Assembly: GCA_009908585.1 (NCBI GenBank)
Contig: JAAAOZ010000177.1
Coordinates: 1-6,711 of the forward strand
Direction of reading: 5' to 3'
Length of the DNA: 6,711 nt
Source: Chloroflexota bacterium
GTDB lineage: Bacteria > Chloroflexota > Anaerolineae > B4-G1 > SLSP01
Numbering within the stretch: the first letter of the stretch is position 1; the number at the start of each line of letters is the position of its first letter. Both the position numbers and the translations under genes were made by a program. The notes beneath the pieces are model-generated. The model saw only the letters and a list, made by a program, of their open reading frames with translations, was not told the origin of the DNA and made no database searches. This document shows, one piece after another, positions 1 to 5,470 of the stretch.

Positions 1-646
1 CTTGCGCGCGGCCCGTGCGCGCGGACAGCGCGCCTACGGCGAGACGTGCCCCCAGTATCTGCTCCTGACCGAGGTGGCCTATGGCCGGCCCGACTTTGAG
101 GCGGCGAAGTTCGTCTGTGCGCCGCCGTTGCGCGCCGTGATGGACAACGCCGCGCTCTGGGACGCTCTGGCGCGCGATGAGGTGCAGGTCGTGGCGACGG
201 ATCATTGTCCCTTCAACTTCGAGGGGCAGAAGGAGTTGGGCCGCGACGATTTCACGCAGATCCCCAGCGGCCTGCCGAGCATCGAATTGCGCCTGAGCTT
301 GGCCTATGGCTTCGGCGTGGTGGCCAAGCGACTGTCGCTCCAGCGCTGGGTGGAGGTGTGTTGCACCGCGCCCGCGCGCCTCTTCGGCCTCTATCCCCGC
401 AAAGGCACGTTGCTCCCCGGCGCCGACGCCGACATCGTGCTCTTCGATCCAGAGCAGCGGGTGCGCGTGACGCAGGAGCGTCTGCACGAGCAGGTCGATT
501 ACACGCCCTACGAGGGGCTGCATCTCTACGGCGGGCCGGTGATGACGCTGGCGCGTGGGCGGGTGATCGCGTGCGAGGGCGAGTTTGTGGGACAGGTGGG
601 CGCGGGGCGCTTTTTGAAGCGGACGTTAAGCGAGGAGCGCGGATAG
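1..646 (+). CDS. hydA: Dihydropyrimidinase / D-hydantoinase, C-terminal part (5' end outside window)
   Basis: This amidohydrolase-superfamily enzyme hydrolyses the ring of cyclic diamides such as dihydrouracil, dihydrothymine or 5-substituted hydantoins, in the cytoplasm. The frame is open to the left edge, and 214 codons are visible from base 2. Family signatures in order are GETCPQYLLL (near fragment residue 13), CAPPLR (family SPPLR), ATDHCPF with the metal-ligand Asp at fragment residue 67, K77-x2-G80-x2-DF, IPSGLPSIELR (residues 87-97), FGLYPRKGT-x4-GADADIV, and a closing VDYTPYEG...GRFLKR. If Asp67 equals family Asp315, the full protein would be about 462 residues, normal for the family, so the C-terminus is intact. 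The HxH motif and carboxylated lysine lie upstream of the window. The usual IPNG asparagine is serine (residue 89). Phenylhydantoinase or another cyclic-imide hydrolase is possible; the family is secure, the substrate is not. Confidence 0.9.
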   Translation, partial: LRAARARGQRAYGETCPQYLLLTEVAYGRPDFEAAKFVCAPPLRAVMDNAALWDALARDEVQVVATDHCPFNFEGQKELGRDDFTQIPSGLPSIELRLSLAYGFGVVAKRLSLQRWVEVCCTAPARLFGLYPRKGTLLPGADADIVLFDPEQRVRVTQERLHEQVDYTPYEGLHLYGGPVMTLARGRVIACEGEFVGQVGAGRFLKRTLSEERG

Positions 647-665
647 TTTTATCGGAGGGTAAATC

Positions 666-676
666 AAAGGACGAGG
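666..676 (+). promoter_or_regulatory. Ribosome binding site of the URO-D-family gene
   Basis: AAAGGA at 666-671 is 8 bases from the ATG at 680. A second GAGG at 673-676 is too close (3 bases) to be preferred. Together they support the start at 680. Confidence 0.6.
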
Positions 677-679
677 AAC

Positions 680-1810
680 ATGAACCACAGAGAGCGATTT
701 TACGCGACGATGCACTATCAAGCGCGCGACCGGGCGCCGCTGATCGATTTTAATTTTTGGGATGAGACGCTGGTGGCCTGGCGCGAGCAGGGCTTGCCGG
801 AGCACGTCGACAAATCCAACATCCACGAATTTTTGGGGATGGATTACGACTTCAGCCAGGTGACATTCGAGACGGGAACGGACGCCGGTTTGGCGCCGCC
901 CTTCGAGGAGCAGGTGCTGGAAGATCGCGGCGACACGGAGATTGTGCAGCAGGCGGATGGCGTGCGCGTGTTGCGTCACAAGGTAGCCTCGTCGATCCCG
1001 CAGCACATGGGTCATCTTCTGGAGGATCGCGAGAGTTGGGAGAAACATTACAAACCCCGGCTCGACCCCACCCATCCGGCGCGCTTCCCGGCGGATTGGG
1101 AGGAGCGCGTGGCCGAGTCCAACGATCCGACCTGCGGGAAGCTCTTCGTGCCGTGGGTTGGGGGGCTGTACGGCTGGTTGCGCGATTGGATGGGGATGGA
1201 GAAGATTTCCTACGTGATGTACGATGATCGCGCGTGGTTCGAGGAGATGGTCAGCACGGTGGCCGATTGCATCGTGGGCACGTTGGAGGGCATCTTGGTC
1301 GGCGGGATGAAGATCGACGCCTGCGCGATGTGGGAGGATATGTGCTACAAGGGCGGCCCGCTGATGAGTCCTCGGATCTTCAAGAAATATCTGGCGCCGC
1401 ACTATCGGCGTATCACGGATCTGCTTCATCAATATGATGTGGACGTCGTCTGGGTGGATAGCGACGGCGACATCGCCAAGTTGGCGCCGCTCTGGTTGGA
1501 CGCGGGCGTCAACTGCATGTTCCCGCTGGAGGTGGGGACGTGGGGCGCCGACCCGGTGGCCTATCGCGAGCAGTATGGCCGCGATCTGCTGATGATGGGC
1601 GGCTTCGACAAACGCATCCTGGCGGAATCGCAGGACGACATCGCGCGAGAAATTGATCGGCTGGCGCCGCTGGTCGAGGAGGGCGGCTACATTCCCTTCT
1701 GCGATCACCTCGTGCCGCCGGATGTGCCGTTCAAGAACTACATTTTTTACCTCAAGCGCATGCGTGAGGTCTGGGCCAAGGGCACAAATTTAAACCCCAT
1801 GCAAATCTGA
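680..1810 (+). CDS. Uroporphyrinogen decarboxylase (URO-D) superfamily protein, not HemE
   Basis: A 376-residue cytoplasmic TIM-barrel protein of the URO-D superfamily, which includes HemE and corrinoid/CoM methyltransferases of the MtaA, MtbA and CmuA type. The opening NHRERFYATMHYQARDRAPL is a typical start for the non-HemE branch; HemE's N-terminal arginine-rich substrate motif is absent. The later segments GGLYGWLRDWMGMEK (about 157-171), VWVDSDGDI (257-265), MMGGFDKR and GGYIPFCDHLVPPDVP (335-350) follow superfamily order. Where zinc methyltransferases have HxCG, this protein has D260-S-D262-G263, and near their last Cys ligand it has C341-D342-H343. AAAGGA (666-671) lies 8 bases before the ATG and supports this start. 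The gene begins 33 bases after the hydantoinase stop, suggesting cotranscription. A methyl-transfer role is a possibility, not shown. Superfamily call is firm; function is unknown. Confidence 0.82.
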   Translation: MNHRERFYATMHYQARDRAPLIDFNFWDETLVAWREQGLPEHVDKSNIHEFLGMDYDFSQVTFETGTDAGLAPPFEEQVLEDRGDTEIVQQADGVRVLRHKVASSIPQHMGHLLEDRESWEKHYKPRLDPTHPARFPADWEERVAESNDPTCGKLFVPWVGGLYGWLRDWMGMEKISYVMYDDRAWFEEMVSTVADCIVGTLEGILVGGMKIDACAMWEDMCYKGGPLMSPRIFKKYLAPHYRRITDLLHQYDVDVVWVDSDGDIAKLAPLWLDAGVNCMFPLEVGTWGADPVAYREQYGRDLLMMGGFDKRILAESQDDIAREIDRLAPLVEEGGYIPFCDHLVPPDVPFKNYIFYLKRMREVWAKGTNLNPMQI

Positions 1811-1817
1811 TTAGCCC

Positions 1818-1841
1818 ATTCGCTGATTCGCCGAATCGCTT
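1818..1841 (+). repeat. Three tandem degenerate 8-bp units (ATTCGCTG type) with an embedded palindrome
   Basis: The units are ATTCGCTG (1818-1825), ATTCGCCG (1826-1833) and AATCGCTT (1834-1841). GATTCG-C-CGAATC (1825-1837) inside them is a perfect 6-bp inverted repeat with a one-base centre. The array ends 3 bases before the TTGACA of a candidate promoter, so it could be an operator. It could equally be the remnant of a simple-sequence repeat. Confidence 0.5.
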
Positions 1842-1843
1842 AA

Positions 1844-1871
1844 TTGACAAGGAGGTGACTCGACATAAATT
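1844..1871 (+). promoter_or_regulatory. Candidate sigma-70-type promoter for the binding-protein gene
   Basis: A perfect -35 hexamer TTGACA (1844-1849) is followed after 16 bases by TAAATT (1866-1871), which matches the -10 consensus at 4 of 6 positions. It lies in the gap between the URO-D-family gene and the transporter genes and would give a leader of roughly 70 bases. The -10 match is only moderate, so this is tentative. Confidence 0.4.
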
Positions 1872-1935
1872 TGATAAGCTCTTTGGAAGATCGAATCTGT
1901 TTAACTTGCAAGCTAATGTAACCCCAATCCTATAT

Positions 1936-1942
1936 GGAGGAG
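1936..1942 (+). promoter_or_regulatory. Ribosome binding site that sets the binding-protein start
   Basis: GGAGGAG sits 6 bases before the ATG at 1949. An in-frame ATG at 1934 overlaps this site and would add five residues ahead of the signal peptide, so 1949 is preferred. Confidence 0.75.
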
Positions 1943-1948
1943 AATGGA

Positions 1949-3298
1949 ATGCGAAGCAAACTATGGTTGATGTTGAGCTTGATGGTTGTGATGGCGATGG
2001 TTTTGAGCGGATGCGCGACGCCAACCCCGGAGTTGATCGAGAAGACCGTGGTCGTCACCGAAGAGGTTGAGGTCGTCAAGACCGTCGAGGTGGAGAAGAC
2101 GATTGAGGTTGAGGTCGAAAAAGAGGTGGGGCCGATCACGATGTGGGCGTCCTACGATCTGACGGATGAGGAAAATCCGCCGTCGGTCACGTTGAACCAG
2201 GCGATTGCGACCTTTGAATCGGCCACCGGCATCGAGGTCGAGTATGAGCAGGTCGCGTGGGATCAACTATCCACGAAGTTGGCCGTGCAGGCGCAATCTG
2301 GCGGCGATATGCCCGATGTGGTGGAGGTTAGCAGTCAGCACGTGATGGCGCTCATCAACGCGGGCGCGCTGATGGACATCGCGGAGATGGCGGAGAATGC
2401 CCCATGGGCTGGTGAGGTCAATCCCAGCGAGGCGAAGGCCTGCGTCGTGGGCGGCGAACGCTACTGCGTGGCTGCCGATATTCGCGGCGGCGCCTGGTAC
2501 TACAACACCGCCGATTTCCCCGACGGCTGGCCGACCACGCCCGATGGCTGGATGGAAGCGGGCGAGCGCCTGGCCGCTGAGGATATGTACGTCTCCACCT
2601 TCTTCGCCGGTCGCCACTACAGCGCGGCGGAGTTGACCTGGGGGCCGTGGTTCTACTCCAACGGCGGCAGCATTTTCGATGAAGAGGGCAAACCCGATTG
2701 GGCCTCCCCGGAAAATGTCGAGGTCGTGGAGTGGGCGCGCGAGTTGCTGGCCGACGGGTACATCCCGGAGACCTGCTTCACGGGCGATTTCACCGCCGGT
2801 GAGACCCCCTGGGTCGATGGCAACGCGGCCTCCGTGCGCGGCGGCTCCTGGTCCTATCTCTTCATCCCCGGCCTGCAAGAGAAGATCGAGAATGACGAGG
2901 CCGAATTGGGCCTCGCGCCGAACTTCGGCGAGGGCAACAAGGTCTTCCTAGTCGGCGAGGGCTGGGCGATTGCTGAGGGCGCTGAGAATCCTGAAGGCGC
3001 GATGGCCTGGATCAACTTCTTTATGAATCCCCAGATCCTGGCGCAGTGGGCCAGCCAGCACTACGGCATTCCCACCATCGATGCGGCGTTTGAAAGCGGC
3101 GAGTTCAGCGGTGAATTCTATCAGGCGACCGCCGAGAACCTGGCCGAGAACGGCGTCTTCATCGAGCCCAGCGAATTCTACGTCGAGAGCCTCTCCAAAC
3201 TCTCCGAGACGCTGCAGGAGCTGATGTTAGATCCAGAGATGGATGTGATGGAAAGTCTCCAAGAAGCTCAAGAGGAGATTTTGAGCCGGTACTGGTAA
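1949..3298 (+). CDS. ABC transporter solute-binding lipoprotein, family 1 (sugar/CUT1 type)
   Basis: An extracytoplasmic binding protein of 449 residues that captures the ligand and delivers it to the two permeases encoded downstream. Residues 1-22 form a lipoprotein signal peptide (MRSK, hydrophobic stretch, lipobox LSGC) with the lipidated Cys at 22. A Thr/Pro turn and a Val/Glu/Lys-rich linker (about residues 31-60) follow, tethering the domain that begins near PITMW (62-66). Family-1 features include early GIEVEYEQVAWDQL, GGDMPDVVEV, AWYYNTADFP and C-terminal GEGWAIAEGAENPEGAMAWI with the QWASQHYGIPT segment. Cys165 and Cys173 are close enough to form a disulfide, with a further Cys276. 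Length is normal for the family. The ligand is unknown: the fold class points to a carbohydrate, while neighbouring hydrolases suggest a nitrogen heterocycle. Confidence 0.92.
   Translation: MRSKLWLMLSLMVVMAMVLSGCATPTPELIEKTVVVTEEVEVVKTVEVEKTIEVEVEKEVGPITMWASYDLTDEENPPSVTLNQAIATFESATGIEVEYEQVAWDQLSTKLAVQAQSGGDMPDVVEVSSQHVMALINAGALMDIAEMAENAPWAGEVNPSEAKACVVGGERYCVAADIRGGAWYYNTADFPDGWPTTPDGWMEAGERLAAEDMYVSTFFAGRHYSAAELTWGPWFYSNGGSIFDEEGKPDWASPENVEVVEWARELLADGYIPETCFTGDFTAGETPWVDGNAASVRGGSWSYLFIPGLQEKIENDEAELGLAPNFGEGNKVFLVGEGWAIAEGAENPEGAMAWINFFMNPQILAQWASQHYGIPTIDAAFESGEFSGEFYQATAENLAENGVFIEPSEFYVESLSKLSETLQELMLDPEMDVMESLQEAQEEILSRYW
2039..2128 (+). repeat. Degenerate repeat encoding the Val/Glu/Lys linker of the binding protein
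   Basis: Codons for about residues 31-60 repeat a short pattern of acidic, hydrophobic and Lys/Thr residues (VEV, EKT, VEVEK). Codon choice varies between copies (gtc/gtg/gtt, gag/gaa), so it is an old repeat kept at protein level and not a recent DNA duplication. Confidence 0.6.
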
Positions 3299-3305
3299 AT
3301 TTTGA

Positions 3306-3345
3306 CTTCCCCGCAGGGAGATGATTATCTCTCTCTGCGGGGAAG
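3306..3345 (+). terminator. Strong stem-loop right after the binding-protein gene (attenuator or mRNA-stabilising hairpin)
   Basis: Arms 3306-3321 and 3330-3345 pair over 16 bp with a single G-U (3317/3334) and an 8-base loop, starting 7 bases after the stop codon. No T-run follows, so it is not a classic intrinsic terminator. In binding-protein-dependent systems such hairpins are known to raise binding-protein message above permease message by partial termination or by blocking 3' decay. The hairpin is directly visible; the role is inferred. Confidence 0.6.
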
Positions 3346-3346
3346 C

Positions 3347-3396
3347 GCCGATGGTTGAAACCATCGGCTGATATTCAAAGTGCGTTTTAACGCACT
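3347..3396. repeat. Paired-hairpin intergenic element (GGTTGAAACC and GTTTTAAC cores)
   Basis: The first hairpin pairs GCCGATGGT (3347-3355) with ACCATCGGC (3360-3368) around a TGAA loop. The second pairs AGTGCGTT (3379-3386) with AACGCACT (3389-3396). A 10-base spacer separates them. The arrangement resembles dispersed double-hairpin repeats I recall from environmental bacterial genomes, but copy number cannot be judged from one window. Confidence 0.5.
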
Positions 3397-3411
3397 GAGC
3401 TTGCTTTCCTG

Positions 3412-3433
3412 AACGGTTTCTCAACCCGTTTTT
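3412..3433 (+). terminator. Possible intrinsic terminator: small hairpin followed by five T
   Basis: AACGGTT (3412-3418) pairs with AACCCGTT (3423-3430) with one bulged C and a TCTC loop. Five T (3429-3433) follow, two of them inside the arm. The stem is short and imperfect, so termination would be partial at best. It could equally be the third hairpin of the preceding element. Confidence 0.35.
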
Positions 3434-3485
3434 GGGAGGGTTCATTTTCCAGGTCAATTAGCTTGACACTTGAAGGCGCGGGAAC

Positions 3486-3525
3486 GCGGGCGTCTCGCCC
3501 GCTGCATTGCGGACAGGATGTCCGC
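3486..3525. repeat. Second paired-hairpin element (REP-like)
   Basis: GCGGGCG (3486-3492) and CGCCCGC (3496-3502) form a perfect 7-bp stem with a TCT loop. Six bases later GCGGACA (3509-3515) and TGTCCGC (3519-3525) form another perfect 7-bp stem with a GGA loop. It is a different sequence from the element at 3347-3396. From memory this resembles a widespread intergenic repeat often mis-annotated as small proteins reading GRLAR...ADRMSA; that needs a database check. Confidence 0.55.
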
Positions 3526-3638
3526 GCACCCTTGCGTAGGTAACCTATGTAGCCAACCATCCGCGAATGTCCCCTCGAATACACACATGGAAGTAGGCGG
3601 GCCAAGCAGCGAAAACTTTAAGATCCTGGCAACTTTCC

Positions 3639-3667
3639 GACTTCGGACTTTAGACTTTTTGACTTGA
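3639..3667. repeat. Degenerate 7-bp tandem repeat (GACTTNN x4)
   Basis: Four consecutive units begin with GACTT: GACTTCG (3639), GACTTTA (3646), GACTTTTT (3653, one base longer) and GACTTGA (3661). The 7-7-8-7 spacing indicates a decayed microsatellite or a repeated binding site just upstream of the permease gene. Confidence 0.55.
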
Positions 3668-3685
3668 AACCTGCAACTTTTAAAT
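3659..3685 (+). promoter_or_regulatory. Weak candidate promoter before the permeases
   Basis: TTGACT (3659-3664, 5 of 6 matches) and TTAAAT (3680-3685, 4 of 6) are separated by 15 bases, shorter than ideal. It lies downstream of the hairpins, so it could supply permease transcription independently of the binding-protein message. It arises inside the GACTT repeat and may be chance. Confidence 0.22.
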
Positions 3686-3705
3686 CGTTCCTAGAGGAGC
3701 TACGT

Positions 3706-4569
3706 ATGCGTCAAAAGAAGATTTACCCTTATTTGCTGGTGGCGCCGGCGTTCATTGTGATGACGCTGGTTACGTTGTATCCGACGCTCTACAGCTTCTA
3801 CCTGAGTTTGAATCGCGTGCGACGCGGCGCGTTGGAATTTGTCGGCCTGAAAAATTTTGACATCATCCTCAACAGTGGCGATTTTTGGGAAAGCTTGAAG
3901 CTCACGTTGATTTTTGGCGTCTTTTACGTCGGCGTGACCTTAGCGTTCGCCTTTGTCCTGGCCCTCCTATTTAATCGCGGGCTGCGCTTTGGCGGCGTCT
4001 ATATGACCCTGGTCTTCATTCCGTGGGTGCTGTCGGAGATCGTCTCCGGCGTCGTTTGGCGCTGGATGTTCTACCGCGATTACGGCGTGCTCCAAAATCT
4101 AGTCGGCCCACTCTTTGGCGGCGAGACACTGATGACCACCGCCACCGGCGCGATGGGCATCGTCGTGGCCGCGTCGGTGTGGCGCGCGACGGCCTATGTG
4201 ATGTTGTTGGTCTTGGCCGGCCTCCAGACCATCCCGGAGGAGGTCTACGAGGCCGCCGCCATCGATGGCTCGACCAAGTGGCAGGCCTTCTGGGGCATCA
4301 CCTGGCCCCTCATCCGCCCGACGACGTTGGTCACCGTAGTCTTGCTCTCCATCGAGAGCGTCAACGCGGTGGGGATGTTCTTGGCCATCACGCAGGGCGG
4401 GCCGGGCCGCGCGACGGAGGTCTTGAGCTTGCACATGTATCGCGAGGCGTTGCAGTTCTTCCACTTTGGGTACGGCTCGGCGTTAGCGGTCGTGATGTTT
4501 GTGATCAATGTGGCGCTGGGCGCTGTCTATCTCAGATTTTTGCAACGCGATAACGCGCTGGCCGGGTAG
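3706..4569 (+). CDS. ABC transporter permease, MalF/UgpA-like (CUT1)
   Basis: Inner-membrane permease of 287 residues that forms the translocation channel with the next gene's product. Six membrane segments are visible at about 9-31, 64-89, 98-121, 145-172, 203-229 and 256-279. The cytoplasmic EAA loop, which contacts the ATPase, reads EAAAIDG (182-188) followed by the family W-x-I-x-x-P pattern ending near P201. The N-terminal YLLVAPAF and YPTLYSFYLSL and the QGGPGRATEVL loop (230-240) are typical of UgpA-like permeases; MalF's large extra periplasmic domain is absent. GAGGAG (3694-3699), 6 bases before the ATG, favours this start over a TTG at 3664 that lies inside the GACTT repeat. The next gene starts 30 bases after the stop. 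No ATPase gene is in the window. Confidence 0.93.
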   Translation: MRQKKIYPYLLVAPAFIVMTLVTLYPTLYSFYLSLNRVRRGALEFVGLKNFDIILNSGDFWESLKLTLIFGVFYVGVTLAFAFVLALLFNRGLRFGGVYMTLVFIPWVLSEIVSGVVWRWMFYRDYGVLQNLVGPLFGGETLMTTATGAMGIVVAASVWRATAYVMLLVLAGLQTIPEEVYEAAAIDGSTKWQAFWGITWPLIRPTTLVTVVLLSIESVNAVGMFLAITQGGPGRATEVLSLHMYREALQFFHFGYGSALAVVMFVINVALGAVYLRFLQRDNALAG

Positions 4570-4599
4570 TTGAGGGAACGAAAAAATAGAGGAGAAAAT

Positions 4600-5466
4600 A
4601 TGAGCCAAGAACAAGCAGCGGCAAAACAACAAAAACGGAACGCACATATAGATTGGCAGACGATTTTGGTCAACGGCTTTCTCATCATCGTGGGCTTGCT
4701 CTTCATCTTCCCCGTCTTCTACGCGCTGATGACCTCCTTCCGCGAGCCAGGCTACGGGCTGACCAAAGAGATCATCCCGCGCGTGTGGTACTTCGGCAAC
4801 TACGACCGCCTCTTTAACTACGGGCGATTTCCCCGCTACGTGCTCAACAGCATCATCAACGCGCTGGGCGGCGCCGTCTTGACCAGCATCGTGGCCGCGC
4901 TGGCGGGCTACGCCTTCGCTCGCTTTGAATTTTGGGGCAAGCGGATGTTGATGTTCTTCGTGTTGGCGGTGATGATGCTCCCGCAGATCACCAACCTGAT
5001 CCCGCTCTACAAAATGGCCAGCGATTTGAAGTTGCTCAACACTTACATCGTGATGATCGTCATTTTGGGCGGCTACGGCGTGCCGCTCGGCATCTGGACG
5101 ATGAAGGGCTTCTTCGAGAGCATTCCCGTGGCGCTGGAGGAGGCCGCCGCCATCGATGGCGCTTCGCCGTTCCAGACGCTCTGGCGCGTCGTGATCCCCA
5201 TCTCCGCGCCGGGGCTGCTGGCGACCTTCCTGATCAACTTCGTCTACAACTGGAACAACTTCATCACGCCGCTCTTTATGCTGACCAAGACGGAGATGAA
5301 GACGGCGACGGTGGGCTTGTACGATTTCCAACACGCACTGGAGGGCAACCAGGATGAGCTGCTGGCCGCCGCGTGTGTGATCATCATGGCGCCGGCGATT
5401 GCGCTCTTCATCGGGCTGCGACGTTACTTCTTAGAGGGTATGGTCGAAGGCGCGGTGAAGGGCTAG
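4600..5466 (+). CDS. ABC transporter permease, MalG/UgpE-like (CUT1)
   Basis: The second membrane subunit, 288 residues, partner of the preceding permease. After a polar Gln/Lys/Ala-rich N-terminus (1-20), six membrane segments follow at about 22-45, 80-105, 115-138, 148-170, 203-228 and 253-275. The EAA loop is EAAAIDG (181-187) with the downstream VVIPISAPGL pattern. Family signatures NSIINALGGAVLTSIVAALA (83-102), MMLPQITNLIPLY (125-137) and YNWNNFITPLF (216-226) identify the MalG/UgpE class. AGAGGAG (4588-4594), 5 bases before the ATG, sets the start; a TTG start at 4570 would place the ribosome site inside the gene. The stop is one base from the amidohydrolase ATG, so the two are probably translated together. 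Confidence 0.93.
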   Translation: MSQEQAAAKQQKRNAHIDWQTILVNGFLIIVGLLFIFPVFYALMTSFREPGYGLTKEIIPRVWYFGNYDRLFNYGRFPRYVLNSIINALGGAVLTSIVAALAGYAFARFEFWGKRMLMFFVLAVMMLPQITNLIPLYKMASDLKLLNTYIVMIVILGGYGVPLGIWTMKGFFESIPVALEEAAAIDGASPFQTLWRVVIPISAPGLLATFLINFVYNWNNFITPLFMLTKTEMKTATVGLYDFQHALEGNQDELLAAACVIIMAPAIALFIGLRRYFLEGMVEGAVKG

Positions 5467-5470
5467 GATG
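5464..5470 (+). promoter_or_regulatory. Stop-start junction TAGGATG, probable translational coupling
   Basis: The permease stop TAG (5464-5466) and the amidohydrolase ATG (5468-5470) are separated by one base, with only a modest ribosome site inside the permease end. This spacing usually means reinitiation by the same ribosomes and links enzyme amount to transporter amount. Confidence 0.6.

Larger units (their letters stand above)
3299..3705. other. 407-base intergenic region rich in hairpins, no credible gene
   Basis: This gap separates the binding protein from the permeases. From left to right it holds a strong hairpin just after the stop codon (3306-3345), three further hairpins (3347-3430), a paired-hairpin repeat (3486-3525), a plain stretch (about 3530-3638) and a degenerate GACTT tandem repeat (3639-3667) that runs up to the permease leader. 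Open frames crossing it on both strands translate the hairpins themselves and have no recognisable protein features. Confidence 0.7.

Noticed and set aside
626..1708. Long antisense open frame (360 codons) opposite the URO-D-family gene
   Set aside because: It mirrors the codon bias of a well-supported + strand gene, has a His/Arg/Leu/Pro-biased composition typical of shadow frames, and has no recognisable domain.
680..1810. Calling this gene hemE
   Set aside because: HemE's N-terminal substrate-binding arginine motif is absent, and the neighbours are catabolic and transport genes, not heme biosynthesis genes.
1934..1948. Alternative in-frame ATG at 1934 for the binding protein
   Set aside because: It overlaps the ribosome binding site GGAGGAG and adds an acidic MEENG stretch ahead of a normal signal peptide.
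2267..2878. Antisense open frame (203 codons) inside the binding-protein gene
   Set aside because: Composition and position are those of a complementary-strand shadow of the binding protein.
3463..3468. TTGACA at 3463 as a promoter
   Set aside because: The expected -10 region falls in the GC-rich hairpin starting at 3486 and has no TATAAT-like hexamer.
3387..3667. Small open frames on both strands in the 407-base gap
   Set aside because: They translate the hairpin repeats and the GACTT array, with no good ribosome site or protein features. Such frames are common false genes over repeats of this type.
4249..5160. Identical 21-base stretch in both permeases (4249-4269 and 5140-5160)
   Set aside because: It encodes the conserved EAAAIDG loop in both proteins; shared codon preference explains the identity without recombination.
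4483..5334. Antisense open frame (283 codons) opposite the second permease
   Set aside because: It is a shadow of a clear MalG/UgpE-like gene, rich in His, Gln, Asp and Arg, and lacks family signatures.
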